A stretch of 53,541 nucleotides of DNA from Stenotrophomonas sp. 278 (GCF_003935715.1 NZ_RHPP01000006.1:1-53541), one strand, 5' to 3'. Positions 10,114 to 20,191 are shown, numbered from the stretch's first letter. Notes: a model not told the origin generated them from the sequence alone. A program made the numbers and translations.

Positions 10114-10728
10114 TCAGAAGCCTGGCGTGGAGTGCACGGACACGGTGGCACCGCTCAGTGGATGCGCGAACCGCAATGCGCAGGCATGCAGGTGCACGCG
10201 CGCGGCGGGCTGCGCGCCATACAGCACGTCCCCCACGATCGGGTGCCCCAGGCTGGCCATGTGCAGCCGCAACTGATGACTGCGGCCCGTCACCGGTTCC
10301 AGTTCGACCCGGGTCTGCCCGGCCAGCTCGTCGCGACCCAGCACCTTCCAACGCGTCAGCGCCGGTTTGCCACGTTCATGGTCAACCTGCTGCTTCGGGC
10401 GATTCGGCCAGTCCACGATCAGGGGCAGGTCCACCTCGCCTGCCTCGCCGTCCAACAGACCCTCCAGCACCGCCACATAGCGCTTGTGCACCTGGCGCTG
10501 CTCGAACTGCGCCGACAGCGCCGCCTGCATGGCTTTGCCGCGCGCGTGCAGCAGCAACCCCGACGTGACCTGGTCGAGCCGGTGCACGGTGAGGGCATCC
10601 GGATACCGCACCTGCAGCCGGGCCACCACGCAATCCTGGTTTTCCGGCGTGCGCCCGGGCACGGACAGGAGGCCGGCGGGCTTCTCAGCCACCAGCAGGG
10701 CGTCGTCGGCGTAGTGCAGGTGAATCAT
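10114..10728 (-). CDS. rluA: RluA-family pseudouridine synthase
   Basis: 204 residues (E. coli RluA 219). It isomerises uridine to pseudouridine in RNA. The catalytic motif HRLDQVTSG holds the essential Asp52, and the RluA-type segments GLLSVPGR (19-26), KRYVAVLEG and the C-terminal GRSHQLRLHM-LGHPIVGDVLYG block are all present. There is no S4 domain, which fits RluA (dual 23S rRNA and tRNA specificity) better than RluC/RluD. The exact substrate is inferred. Monocistronic. Confidence 0.9.
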   Translation of the reverse strand: MIHLHYADDALLVAEKPAGLLSVPGRTPENQDCVVARLQVRYPDALTVHRLDQVTSGLLLHARGKAMQAALSAQFEQRQVHKRYVAVLEGLLDGEAGEVDLPLIVDWPNRPKQQVDHERGKPALTRWKVLGRDELAGQTRVELEPVTGRSHQLRLHMASLGHPIVGDVLYGAQPAARVHLHACALRFAHPLSGATVSVHSTPGF

Positions 10729-10755
10729 GGCGGTTCAGTGAATCCAGAACGAAGA

Positions 10756-10777
10756 CGGGGAGGCCGAAGCCTCCCCG
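10756..10777 (-). terminator. Hairpin terminator downstream of mdh
   Basis: A 9-bp stem CGGGGAGGC capped by a TTCG tetraloop on the minus strand, followed by TCTTCGTTCT. Very stable; the T run is interrupted, so termination may be partial. Confidence 0.75.
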
Positions 10778-10786
10778 TTGAGCCCG

Positions 10787-10811
10787 GTAGGCGACGACCG
10801 TTGGTCGTCGC
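10787..10811 (+). repeat. GTAG-headed REP (SMAG-type)
   Basis: GTAG at 10787 with a 9-bp stem GCGACGACC and loop GTT, between the mdh stop and its terminator hairpin. Confidence 0.85.
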
Positions 10812-10824
10812 TCCGAAACCGCGA

Positions 10825-11931
<1,107 letters not shown>

Positions 11932-12423
11932 TCAGGCGGCGAGGATCTTGTTCCATTCCGCGACGCGGTCGGCCTGGGCGGCCAGCACGGCGTCAACGTC
12001 GCCTTCCAGGGTGATCGAATGGATCACGTCGCCCTGCTTGACCGAATCGACGATGGCCTGGCCTTCCAGCACCTGGCCGAACACGGTGTGCTTGCCATCC
12101 AGCCAGTCGGTCTTGATGTGGGTGATGAAGAACTGGCTGCCGTTGGTGTTCGGGCCGGCATTGGCCATGGACAGCGAGCCCTTCTGGTGCTTCACGCCGT
12201 TCTTTTCATCTTCGAATTTGTAGCCCGGGCCACCGGTGCCCTTACCCTTCGGGCAGCCGCCCTGGATCATGAAGTCGGCAATGACGCGGTGGAAGACCAG
12301 GCCGTCATAGAAGCCATGCTTGACCAGGTTCACGAAGCTGGCCACGGTGACCGGAGCCTTGTCCGGGTACAGCTCGACCTTGATCGGGCCCTGGGTGGTG
12401 TCGAAGGTGGCGATGAGGGACAT
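11932..12423 (-). CDS. ppiB: Peptidyl-prolyl cis-trans isomerase, cyclophilin type (cytosolic PpiB)
   Basis: 163 residues (E. coli PpiB 164), no signal peptide, so cytosolic. It speeds isomerisation of X-Pro bonds during folding. The cyclophilin active site is complete: [13 protein letters not shown] with Arg46, Phe51, Met52 and Gln54, then NGSQFFIT (94-101), a Trp at 107 and HTVFGQV with His112. Transcribed leftward, divergent from typA. Confidence 0.96.
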   Translation of the reverse strand: MSLIATFDTTQGPIKVELYPDKAPVTVASFVNLVKHGFYDGLVFHRVIADFMIQGGCPKGKGTGGPGYKFEDEKNGVKHQKGSLSMANAGPNTNGSQFFITHIKTDWLDGKHTVFGQVLEGQAIVDSVKQGDVIHSITLEGDVDAVLAAQADRVAEWNKILAA

Positions 12424-12514
12424 GTGGATCCTTGGATTATTCGGGGGTGTTTCAGCCCCGAGATTCTACACCCCTCCATGCCCGGACGGCCTTCGACGAT
12501 GGGTGAAGGTCCCC

Positions 12515-12579
12515 GTAGAGCCACGCCCTGCGTGGCTGCCCCAGCCGGCACCGCGAAGCCACGCAGGGCGTGGCTCTAC
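12515..12579. repeat. Inverted pair of GTAG REPs (SMAG dimer)
   Basis: A plus-strand copy at 12515-12537 and a minus-strand copy at 12557-12579 share the stem AGCCACG/CGTGGCT, are separated by 19 bases and nearly match the pair at 6497-6564. It lies in the divergent ppiB-typA gap. Confidence 0.88.
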
Positions 12580-12631
12580 GGGGTAGATGAATGCGCGGAA
12601 GGGGTCTTTTCGCGTTTGGTCATGAAAGCAG

Positions 12632-12637
12632 TATAAT
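12632..12637 (+). promoter_or_regulatory. Candidate -10 box of typA
   Basis: A perfect TATAAT lies 48 bases upstream of the typA ATG. No good -35 is seen at 16-18 bases; TTTTCG at 12607-12612 with a 19-base spacer is the best partner. Likely the typA promoter. Confidence 0.55.
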
Positions 12638-12684
12638 GTTGGACTTCTTTTTTCAACTTCCGGCGCCGACTGGCCCCCTTTCGC

Positions 12685-14514
12685 ATGTCCATCGAAAATC
12701 TTCGCAACATCGCCATCGTCGCCCACGTCGATCATGGCAAGACCACCCTCGTCGACCAGCTGCTGAAGCAGTCGGGCACCCTGTCCGAGCGCACCGTGCT
12801 TGCTGAACGCGTGATGGACAGCAATGACCAGGAAAAGGAGCGTGGCATCACGATCCTGGCCAAGAACACGGCCATCACCTGGCAGGGCAACCGCATCAAC
12901 ATCGTCGACACCCCCGGACACGCCGACTTCGGTGGCGAGGTCGAGCGCGTGCTGTCGATGGTCGACACCGTGCTGATCCTGGTCGACGCGATGGACGGCC
13001 CGATGCCGCAGACCCGCTTCGTGACCCAGAAAGCCTTCGCGATGGGCTTCAAGCCGATCGTCGTGGTCAACAAGATCGACCGCCCGGGTGCGCGTCCGGA
13101 CTGGGTGATCGACCAGGTGTTCGACCTGTTCGACAAGCTCGGTGCCACCAATGAGCAGCTGGACTTCCCGATCGTCTACGCCTCGGCCCTGAACGGTTAT
13201 GCCGGCCTGGAAGACACCGTGCGCGACGGCGACATGACCCCGCTGTACGAAGCGATCATGCAGCACGCGCCGAAGCCGGAAGTGGACCCGGAAGGTGCCT
13301 TCCAGATGCGCATCAGCCAGCTGGACTACAACAACTTCGTCGGCGTGATCGGCATCGGCCGCATCCAGCGCGGCACCCTGAAGAAGAACATGCAGGTCGC
13401 GGTGATCGACCGCGAAGGCAAGAAGCGCAACGGCAAGGTCGCGCAGGTGCTGGGCTTCCTGGGCCTGGAGCGCATCGAGCAGGACACCGCAGAAGCCGGC
13501 GACATCGTGGCGATCTCGGGCATTCCGGAGCTGACCATCTCCGACACCATCTGCCACCCGGACACCCCGGAAGCGCTGCCGGCGCTGACCGTGGATGAGC
13601 CGACCATCTCGATGACCTTCCAGGTCAACAACTCGCCGTTCGCCGGCAACAAGGACCTGTCCGGTGGCAAGTTCCTGACCAGCCGCCAGATCAAGGACCG
13701 CCTGGACCGTGAAAAGGTCCACAACGTGGCCCTGAAGGTGGAACAGCTGGAAGACGCCGACAAGTTCCTGGTGTCCGGCCGTGGCGAACTGCACCTGTCG
13801 GTGCTGATTGAAAACATGCGCCGTGAAGGTTACGAACTGGCCGTCTCGCGTCCGGAAGTGATCATCAAGGAAATCGACGGCCAGCAGATGGAGCCGATCG
13901 AACAGCTGGTGGTGGACGTGGAAGAAGTGCACCAGGGCGGCGTGATGGAAAAGCTGGGCACCCGCAAGGGCCAGCTGAAGAACATGGAGCCGGACGGCAA
14001 GGGCCGCGTGCGCCTGGAATACTCGATCCCGGCCCGTGGCCTGATCGGCTTCCAGAACGAATTCAAGACCCTGACCCAGGGTTCGGGCCTGCTGTTCCAT
14101 GTGTTCGACCACTACGGTCCGAAGGAACAGGGCGCGATTGCCAAGCGCATCAACGGCGTGATGATCGCCAATGCCCCGGGCGTCACCCCGGCCTACTCGC
14201 TGGGCCCGCTGCAGGAGCGTGGCAAGCTGTTCGCCGCTGAAGGCGACAACGTGTACGAAGGCCAGCTGGTCGGCATCCACTCCAAGGACAACGACCTGAC
14301 CGTGAACGCGATCAAGACCAAGCCGCTGACCAACATGCGCGCTTCGGGCAAGGACGACGCGATCCAGCTGACCCCGGCCATCAAGTACTCGCTGGAGCAG
14401 GCACTGGACTTCATCGAGGACGACGAACTGGTCGAGATCACCCCGAAGGAAATCCGTCTGCGCAAGAAGTTCCTGACCGAAAGCGACCGCAAGAAGGCGT
14501 CGCGCGCCGGTTGA
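12685..14514 (+). CDS. typA: Ribosome-associated translational GTPase TypA/BipA
   Basis: 609 residues (E. coli BipA 607). A translation-factor GTPase that binds the 70S ribosome and aids 50S assembly, cold growth and stress responses. The P-loop AHVDHGKTT is at 13-21. The switch [14 protein letters not shown] and the SA(L) G5 motif follow. Domain II and the EF-G-like domains III and V come next, and then the BipA-specific C-terminal domain (about 480-609) with conserved basic loops. The neighbouring DUF2127 gene follows after 13 bases and may be cotranscribed. Confidence 0.97.
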   Translation: MSIENLRNIAIVAHVDHGKTTLVDQLLKQSGTLSERTVLAERVMDSNDQEKERGITILAKNTAITWQGNRINIVDTPGHADFGGEVERVLSMVDTVLILVDAMDGPMPQTRFVTQKAFAMGFKPIVVVNKIDRPGARPDWVIDQVFDLFDKLGATNEQLDFPIVYASALNGYAGLEDTVRDGDMTPLYEAIMQHAPKPEVDPEGAFQMRISQLDYNNFVGVIGIGRIQRGTLKKNMQVAVIDREGKKRNGKVAQVLGFLGLERIEQDTAEAGDIVAISGIPELTISDTICHPDTPEALPALTVDEPTISMTFQVNNSPFAGNKDLSGGKFLTSRQIKDRLDREKVHNVALKVEQLEDADKFLVSGRGELHLSVLIENMRREGYELAVSRPEVIIKEIDGQQMEPIEQLVVDVEEVHQGGVMEKLGTRKGQLKNMEPDGKGRVRLEYSIPARGLIGFQNEFKTLTQGSGLLFHVFDHYGPKEQGAIAKRINGVMIANAPGVTPAYSLGPLQERGKLFAAEGDNVYEGQLVGIHSKDNDLTVNAIKTKPLTNMRASGKDDAIQLTPAIKYSLEQALDFIEDDELVEITPKEIRLRKKFLTESDRKKASRAG

Positions 14515-14527
14515 TCGGACTCTTGTC

Positions 14528-14992
14528 GTGACCGACAAACCCTACAACCCGGATCCGCACAGGCATCCGGGTCTCCATGTGATCGCCCTGCTGGAAGCCA
14601 GCAAGGCGGCACTGGCGCTGCTGGCGGCAACCGGACTGGAAGTACTCGGTCCGCAGCCGCTGCGCGATGGGGTCAACGCCCTGATCCGGCGTTTCAGCCT
14701 GGACCCGGATCACGGCACCCTGCCCTCGCTGCTGAACATGATCAGCCCTGACGCAGTGCACCTGGCCGCAGCGGCGATGGTGGCCTACGGCGTGCTGCAT
14801 CTTTTCGAGGCGTGGGGATTGTGGCGGGCTAAAGCCTGGGCTTCCTGGCTGGGCTGCCTTACTGCCGGCATCTACCTGCCGTTCGACATCTACGCCATCA
14901 TCCGCCACCCTGGCTGGGCCTCGTGGACGGTGCTGGTGATCAACCTGATCGTGGTCGGCGTGCTCGCGCGCGACCTCCGCAAGCGTCACTGA
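14528..14992 (+). CDS. DUF2127 family membrane protein
   Basis: 154 residues beginning with GTG at 14528, 13 bases after the typA stop. Four probable membrane segments are seen at about 18-40, 76-96, 99-119 and 128-146. The motifs are the family's: GLHVIALLEASKA near the N-terminus, AYGVLHLFEAWGLWRAKAWASWLG in the middle and IYLPFDIYAI after it. DUF2127 proteins are inner membrane proteins of unknown function. The close spacing suggests readthrough from typA. Confidence 0.85.
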   Translation: MTDKPYNPDPHRHPGLHVIALLEASKAALALLAATGLEVLGPQPLRDGVNALIRRFSLDPDHGTLPSLLNMISPDAVHLAAAAMVAYGVLHLFEAWGLWRAKAWASWLGCLTAGIYLPFDIYAIIRHPGWASWTVLVINLIVVGVLARDLRKRH

Positions 14993-15048
14993 GTTGCCAA
15001 GCGCGGCAATCGCTGGTTAGCCTGAGTGCTGGAACCGGGAACCTCCGA

Positions 15049-16662
15049 ATGCGTCTGTCACTGACATCGCTGGCGTTGGCCATCGCGCTGACGGGCTGCT
15101 CGCCTTCGCCATCATCGCTGCTGGCCACCACGGCCCATGCGGCACCGGCCGGCACGGTCGATCCCACGCCCCCCTTCCCGTACGCCGAAGCGGACATCAG
15201 TGACCTGCAGGCGCAGATGGCCGCGGGTGAGCTGGACAGCGTCACGCTGACGCGCGCCTACCTGGACCGCATCGCCCGCCTGGACCGCGCCGGACCGCGC
15301 CTGGGCGCGGTGCTGGAGCTCAATCCGGACGCACTCAAGGAAGCGGCCGCGCTGGACGCCGAACGCCGCCGAGGGCAGCTTCGCGGCCCCCTGCACGGCA
15401 TTCCGCTGCTGCTCAAGGACAACATCGGAGCCCGCCCGATGGGAACCAGTGCGGGCTCGCTGGCCCTGGCAGGCTTCCGCCCTGACGATGCGTTCCTGGT
15501 TACCCGCCTGCGCGCGGCGGGGGCGCTGATCCTCGGCAAGACCAATCTGAGCGAGTGGGCGAATTTTCGTTCCAGCCAGTCCATTTCCGGCTGGAGCGCG
15601 CGCGGCGGGCAGACCCGCAATCCCTACCGGCTCAGCCACAGCCCCTGCGGTTCCAGCAGTGGCAGCGCGGTCGCGGTGTCGGCCAACCTGGCGGCGGCGG
15701 CGGTCGGTACCGAAACCGACGGCAGCATCGTCTGCCCCGCTGCGGTGAACGGGATTGTCGGACTGAAGCCAACGGTCGGGCTGGTCAGCCGGGAGGGCGT
15801 GGTCCCGATCTCCTTCAGCCAGGACACACCCGGACCCATGACGCGCAGCGTCGCCGATGCCGCCGCGCTGCTGACCGCCATGTCCGGCCGTGATGACGCC
15901 GACCCGGCCACTGCCACCCGGCCCGGCCAGGCCGTGTATGACTACACCGCACGCCTGAAGGACGGCGGCCTGCGTGGCGCGCGGATCGGTGTGCTGTACG
16001 GCCCGCTGGACCAGCAGCCCGGTGTTGCGCCCGCCCTGCAGCATGCCGTGGCCGTGTTGCGCGATGCCGGGGCGGTGGTGGTACCGGTGCGCCTGCCCAC
16101 CCAGGACCAATGGGAGGCCGCGGAGCGGACTGTCCTGCTGCACGAGTTCAAGGCGGGCATGGCGCGGTATCTGGCCGCCCACCAGGCCCCGATGCGAGAC
16201 CTGGATGCGATCATCGCCTTCAACCGCGAGCACGCCGACAAGGAGCTGGTGCTGTTCGGTCAGGACCTGATGGAGCGTGCTGCCCAGGCAGGGGCCCTGG
16301 GCAGTCCCGAGTACATCGCCGCGCGTACCGAGGCGCGCCGTCTGGCGGGCCCCGAAGGCATCGATGCGGCGCTCAAGGCCGAACGCCTGGACGCGCTGGT
16401 GGCCCCCACCACCGGTGCAGCGTGGCCGCTGCGCAGCGGCGAAACCGACGCGTTTCCGGGCGGCAGCTACAGCGCTGCCGCCGTGGCGGGCTACCCCAGC
16501 ATCAGCGTTCCGATGGGGCACGTGAACGGGTTACCACTCGGACTGCTGTTCATGGGCACGGCCTGGAGCGAACCGCGGCTGATCGAGCTCGCCTACGACT
16601 ACGAGCAGCGCACGCGCGCGCGGAAGCCACCGACGTTCAGGACCGAAGCCCTGATCCGGTAA
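15049..16662 (+). CDS. Peptide amidase (Pam-like), amidase-signature lipoprotein
   Basis: 537 residues. Amidase-signature family with the Ser-cisSer-Lys triad at Lys123 (LLKDN), Ser202 (GSSSGSA) and Ser226 (TETDGSI). The whole central part closely resembles, from memory, the S. maltophilia peptide amidase, which removes the C-terminal amide of peptides without cutting internal peptide bonds. The N-terminus has a signal peptide with lipobox LTGC (Cys17), so the protein is predicted to be an envelope lipoprotein. A weak CCTCCGA box sits before the ATG at 15049. The start is chosen because it gives the signal sequence; the frame is open further upstream into the preceding gene. Transcribed alone or with the DUF2127 gene (56-base gap). 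Confidence 0.9.
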   Translation: MRLSLTSLALAIALTGCSPSPSSLLATTAHAAPAGTVDPTPPFPYAEADISDLQAQMAAGELDSVTLTRAYLDRIARLDRAGPRLGAVLELNPDALKEAAALDAERRRGQLRGPLHGIPLLLKDNIGARPMGTSAGSLALAGFRPDDAFLVTRLRAAGALILGKTNLSEWANFRSSQSISGWSARGGQTRNPYRLSHSPCGSSSGSAVAVSANLAAAAVGTETDGSIVCPAAVNGIVGLKPTVGLVSREGVVPISFSQDTPGPMTRSVADAAALLTAMSGRDDADPATATRPGQAVYDYTARLKDGGLRGARIGVLYGPLDQQPGVAPALQHAVAVLRDAGAVVVPVRLPTQDQWEAAERTVLLHEFKAGMARYLAAHQAPMRDLDAIIAFNREHADKELVLFGQDLMERAAQAGALGSPEYIAARTEARRLAGPEGIDAALKAERLDALVAPTTGAAWPLRSGETDAFPGGSYSAAAVAGYPSISVPMGHVNGLPLGLLFMGTAWSEPRLIELAYDYEQRTRARKPPTFRTEALIR

Positions 16663-16696
16663 CACCGGCCGTTTGCGGGCCGCCAGCCCCGCTTGG

Positions 16697-16718
16697 GCCG
16701 GCCAACGGCCGGCGCTAC
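16697..16718 (-). repeat. GTAG-headed REP overlapping the MscS stop codon
   Basis: A stem GCCGGCC/GGCCGGC with loop AAC and CTAC at 16715-16718 (GTAG on the minus strand). The TAG of this head is the stop codon of the minus-strand MscS gene. Confidence 0.82.
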
Positions 16719-17848
16719 CGCGACGCCTCCAGGGCCGGCTCGCCATCTTCGGCACCGGGCGAACGCACGTGGCTGGCAGGACGACCGCGCGACAACTGCA
16801 GTGTGGGATCCGGCTGCTCCAGCAGCTCGGCACGCGTACGCGGCAGCGCCTGCGGGTGCTCGCGAGCCAGGAAATCGAGCATCCGTTCGCGCACGATGCA
16901 GCGCAGGTCGAAGGCATCACCGGAGTTGCGGGCGCTGACCAGCAGGCGCACCTGCAGCGTGTGTTCACTGGTCTCGGTCACCTGGGTCACGCAGACGCGG
17001 CCGTCCCACAGATTCTCGCTTTTGCAGATGCGCTCCAGTTCAGCGCGGATCGCACCGATCGGGGCACGATAATCCAGCCACAGGAATGCCGTACCCAGCA
17101 GGTCGGCGCTGCGCCGCGTCCAGTTCTGGAAGGGGTTCTCGATGAACCACGTCAGCGGCACCACCATGCGGCGTTCATCCCAGATGCGCACGACCACGTA
17201 GCTGCTGCCGATCTCTTCCACCCGCCCCCACTCGCCTTCGACGATGACTACGTCGTCCAGCCGGATCGGCTGGGTCAACGCGATCTGCAGGCCGGCAATC
17301 AGGTTGCCGAACACGGGCTTGGCCGCGATGCCGGCGACCAGGCCGATGATACCGGCGGACGCCAGAAGCGCGGTGCCGATCTGGCGCACCATCGGGAAGG
17401 TAAGCAGCACCATCGACACCCCGACCAGGATGATCGCCCCCATCAGCACCCGGCTCAGCACCCGGGTCTGGGTATGGATGCGGCGTGCAGCCAGGTTGTC
17501 CGCGACGTCGATGCGGTGCTCGCGCAGGATCGCCTGTTCGCCGGCGGCCACTACCCGCACCAGGAACCAGACGAAACAGGCGGTCAGGCCGATGTGCAGC
17601 AGGCGCAGGGCCTGATCCAGCCAGCGCTCCTGCAGCGGGGTGGCTTCCAATGCGGGGATGAGCACCAGCAGCGGTAGCGCAAAGGCCAGCGGCCGGCTGA
17701 TCACGCGGGTGATGCGGGCGCGACGGTAGTCACGCCCCTTGAGGCGACGGGTGAGGGCCATCAGCAGCCACCAGCTGGTGATGCCGATGATCAATGCGAT
17801 AGCGATGGGCCAGAGGTAGTCGGCGGCCAGGGTCCAGTCGATGTGCAT
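16715..17848 (-). CDS. MscS-family mechanosensitive ion channel
   Basis: 377 residues from the ATG at 17848, which is preceded by AGGAG; the frame is open upstream but without an RBS. The N-terminal part has four or five membrane helices (about 8-30, 50-68, 78-100, 128-150, 158-180). The MscS pore helix and beta domain follow (SAGIIGLVAGIAAKPVFGNLIAGLQIALTQPIRLDD region near 160-195, then the VEGEWGRVEEIG loop). The C-terminal 100 residues form the alpha/beta cytosolic cage, and a Pro/Arg-rich tail of about 25 residues is not part of the core. It protects against hypo-osmotic shock or has a small-conductance role. It is larger than E. coli MscS (286), closer to the YbdG/YnaI-type small relatives. 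Confidence 0.9.
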   Translation of the reverse strand: MHIDWTLAADYLWPIAIALIIGITSWWLLMALTRRLKGRDYRRARITRVISRPLAFALPLLVLIPALEATPLQERWLDQALRLLHIGLTACFVWFLVRVVAAGEQAILREHRIDVADNLAARRIHTQTRVLSRVLMGAIILVGVSMVLLTFPMVRQIGTALLASAGIIGLVAGIAAKPVFGNLIAGLQIALTQPIRLDDVVIVEGEWGRVEEIGSSYVVVRIWDERRMVVPLTWFIENPFQNWTRRSADLLGTAFLWLDYRAPIGAIRAELERICKSENLWDGRVCVTQVTETSEHTLQVRLLVSARNSGDAFDLRCIVRERMLDFLAREHPQALPRTRAELLEQPDPTLQLSRGRPASHVRSPGAEDGEPALEASR

Positions 17849-17903
17849 GCAGGCTCCTGTGGGGGGAGAGCCTTTACCCTGCCATGGCTGGGATGACCGA
17901 TTT

Positions 17904-17966
17904 GTAGAGCCGGGCTTGCCCGGCTGCGATTCCGTCTGGCACCGCGAAGCCACGCAAGGCGTTAGC
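17904..17966. repeat. GTAG REP plus truncated second copy
   Basis: A full plus-strand element at 17904-17925 (stem AGCCGGGC) is followed by an AGCCACGCAAGGCGT fragment at 17947-17961 that matches the left two thirds of the 12557-12579 element. The fragment breaks off at the stop codon of the DAHP synthase gene. Confidence 0.7.
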
Positions 17967-19344
17967 CGCCCGTCGCCGACTGCTTGCGCACAATCGCCAT
18001 CGCAATCTCCAGCGACTGCTCATAGTTCAGACGCGGATCCACAGTGGACCGGTAGGCCCGCTCCAGGTCGCGCTCGGTCAGCTCGCGCGCGCCGCCGGTG
18101 CACTCGGTGACATCCTCACCGGTCAGCTCCAGATGCACCCCGCCCAGCCGTGTACCGGCTGCCGCATGGAGGTCGAAGGACAGCTCCACTTCGCTGCGCA
18201 CGTTGTCGAAGCGACGGGTCTTGAAGCCATTGCTGGTGCTTTCGGTATTGCCATGCATCGCATCGCACACCCACAACACGCGGCGACCGTCGCGCTTGAC
18301 CGCATCCAGCAGGGGCGGCAGCTTTTCGGCGATCTGTGCGGCCCCCATGCGATGAATGAAACTGAGGCGGCCAGGCTCGTCGTCCGGATTCAGGACATCG
18401 ATGAGGCGCAGCAGCTGATCCGGCTGCACCGAAGGACCGACCTTGATCGCAATGGGATTACGCACGCCACGCAGGTACTCCACATGCGCGCCGTCCAGCG
18501 CCGCCGTGCGCATGCCGATCCAGGGGTAATGCGTGCTCAGGTTCAGCCAGCCCTGCTGGCGCGGCACCTGCCGGGTCAGCGCCTGCTCGTACGGCAGCAA
18601 CAACGCTTCATGTGACGTGTAGAAGTCGATCCGGTTCAGGTTGTACACCTGGGTGCCGGACAGGGTCTCCATGAAGCGCACGGCATCGCCGATCGACGAG
18701 ACCATCTTCTGGTAGTCAGTCGCCAGCGGCGAGTGCCGCACCCATTCCAGATTCCAGTACTCGGGGTGATGCAGGTCGGCGAAGCCGCCATCGATCAGCG
18801 CCCGCACGAAGTTCATGGTCATCGCCGAGTGCGCATGCGCCTGCAGCATCCGACGCGGATCCGGCAGTCGCGCAGCCTCGGTGAACTCGGGGGCATTGAT
18901 CACATCACCGCGATAGCTCGGCAAGGTGACGCCATCGCGGGTTTCGGTGTCGGCCGAGCGCGGTTTGGCGTACTGGCCGGCAAAGCGCCCGACCCGGATC
19001 ACCGGCTTGCGCATGCCGTGCACCAGCACCAGGCTCATCTGCAGCAGCACCTTGAGCCGGTTGGAGATGGTGGTGCTTTCGCAGTCACTGAAGTTTTCGG
19101 CGCAGTCGCCGCCCTGCAAGAGGAACCGCTTGCCTTCCTGGGCCTCGGCAAGCTGGCGCTTGAGCGACAGGATCTCCCAGGAGGTCACCAGCGGCGGCAG
19201 CCGCTTCAACTCGTGCAGCGAGGCATCCAGCGCGACCGGATCGGGATAGGTCGGCATCTGCAGCGCCGTCCGGCTGCGCCAGCTCTCCGGCGACCAGTCG
19301 GTCGGCAAGGAAGCAGGCGCGGCGGTGGGCGTTGAGGCGTTCAT
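17962..19344 (-). CDS. 3-deoxy-7-phosphoheptulonate synthase, class II
   Basis: 460 residues. It condenses phosphoenolpyruvate and erythrose 4-phosphate to DAHP, the first step of the shikimate pathway. It belongs to the plant/Mycobacterium class II (AroA-II) family, unrelated in sequence to the E. coli AroFGH type. Diagnostic segments are QGGDCAENF (near 77-85), RVGRFAGQYAKPRS with its metal/PEP contacts, LDLHHPEYW-like HHPEYWNLEW and HGNTES. Length matches the 462-residue M. tuberculosis enzyme. Feedback sites cannot be judged. It is followed by MscS after a REP, and dsbB starts 34 bases upstream of its start region. Confidence 0.95.
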   Translation of the reverse strand: MNASTPTAAPASLPTDWSPESWRSRTALQMPTYPDPVALDASLHELKRLPPLVTSWEILSLKRQLAEAQEGKRFLLQGGDCAENFSDCESTTISNRLKVLLQMSLVLVHGMRKPVIRVGRFAGQYAKPRSADTETRDGVTLPSYRGDVINAPEFTEAARLPDPRRMLQAHAHSAMTMNFVRALIDGGFADLHHPEYWNLEWVRHSPLATDYQKMVSSIGDAVRFMETLSGTQVYNLNRIDFYTSHEALLLPYEQALTRQVPRQQGWLNLSTHYPWIGMRTAALDGAHVEYLRGVRNPIAIKVGPSVQPDQLLRLIDVLNPDDEPGRLSFIHRMGAAQIAEKLPPLLDAVKRDGRRVLWVCDAMHGNTESTSNGFKTRRFDNVRSEVELSFDLHAAAGTRLGGVHLELTGEDVTECTGGARELTERDLERAYRSTVDPRLNYEQSLEIAMAIVRKQSATGG

Positions 19345-19378
19345 TGAAGTATCCAGTCAGGTCGATGGTACGAAGCAA

Positions 19379-19891
19379 TCAGTAGCGGCGCGGCGGCTTG
19401 CGGAACGACACCACCAGCGCCCACAGGCCCAGCAGCACGAACCAGACCAGGCTCCACATGGGCATGGTAAGCCCCAGGAAGGCCCAGTCGATGTTGCCGC
19501 AGTTGCCGGTGCCGGTCAGCACGGTACGGAACACCTCGAACGGCCCCATGGTCTCGCTCAGGAACGACAGCGGCGGCCCACAGCTGGAGCCCAGGTCCTG
19601 CGGCAGCATCTGCACGTACACGTGACGCCCGGCAATGCCGATGCCCACCGCGGCGGCGATGAAAGCCAGCACTCCGTAGGTGATGCGCCCGGGCCGGTCA
19701 CGCGGCCCATGCAGCGCGCCGATCAGGAACAGCAGCCCGAGCGCGGCAAACGCGATGCGCTGGAAGATGCACAGCGGGCACGGCTCCAGGCCCATCTTCA
19801 ACTGCATGAAGATGGCGAACGCCAGCAACCCGGCGCAGATCAGGAACCCCAGGAAGAACTGGGCGCGGTAAGGCCAGCGCAGTGGATTCAT
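19379..19891 (-). CDS. dsbB: Disulfide bond formation protein DsbB
   Basis: 170 residues from the ATG at 19891; a GTG three codons upstream is possible. Inner membrane quinone reductase that reoxidises DsbA. Four membrane helices (about 12-32, 42-61, 70-88, 136-160) are seen. The first periplasmic loop holds Cys38-Pro-Leu-Cys41 and the second holds Cys104 and Cys131, matching E. coli DsbB Cys41/44/104/130. The DAHP synthase gene begins 34 bases downstream, so cotranscription is possible. Confidence 0.95.
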   Translation of the reverse strand: MNPLRWPYRAQFFLGFLICAGLLAFAIFMQLKMGLEPCPLCIFQRIAFAALGLLFLIGALHGPRDRPGRITYGVLAFIAAAVGIGIAGRHVYVQMLPQDLGSSCGPPLSFLSETMGPFEVFRTVLTGTGNCGNIDWAFLGLTMPMWSLVWFVLLGLWALVVSFRKPPRRY

Positions 19892-20020
19892 TGCCAACAC
19901 ACTCGTGAAAGTCAGGTGCCAAGATTAACAGGGTGGTGTGGCGTGTTGCCTGCGGCCGATTGCCGTATGTCGGTGGGTTCTGCGCGTAGAGCGGGTTGCT
20001 TGTCATTGTTATCGGCCGGA

Positions 20021-20124
20021 GTGGGTCGGGGTGCCCCGCTCCGGGACACGCCGTGAACCCATCCATGGGGGCTGCTCCAAAACATCCATGTTTTGAGCGT
20101 CCCTCCGGGGGCACCCCGACCCAC
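20021..20124. repeat. 104-base nested inverted repeat with CATCCATGG-type inner hairpins
   Basis: The outer arms GTGGGTCGGGGTGCCCC (20021-20037) and its exact complement (20108-20124) form 17 perfect base pairs. Inside are a small ACCC-ATCCAT-GGGG hairpin and an 8-bp CAAAACAT/ATGTTTTG hairpin (20078-20095) with a CC loop, flanked by GCT/AGC. Together they could fold as a three-way or cruciform structure. Similar elements with two ATCCATGG cores occur between genes in Xanthomonas as I recall. It is distinct from the GTAG family. Confidence 0.7.
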
Positions 20125-20169
20125 CCCCGATGGAGCATTGGCCACGGAAGGGAGAGCAGGAGCAGAAGC

Positions 20170-20191
20170 AGCCGGGCAAGCCCGGCTCTAC
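20170..20191 (-). repeat. GTAG-headed REP (SMAG-type)
   Basis: An 8-bp stem AGCCGGGC/GCCCGGCT with a two-base loop, and CTAC at 20188-20191. Same stem as the elements at 17904 and 39625. Confidence 0.83.

Noticed and set aside
10037-10351. N-terminal extension of the DUF4189 protein upstream of 10036
   Set aside because: The extension has antisense-like composition and overlaps rluA. The signal peptide and ribosome binding site place the start at 10036.
12466-14538. Minus-strand open frame of 690 codons antisense to typA
   Set aside because: TypA is unambiguous on the plus strand and the antisense frame has no recognisable protein features.
17849-17953. N-terminal extension of the MscS protein
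   Set aside because: It runs into a REP and lacks a ribosome binding site, whereas AGGAG precedes the ATG at 17848.
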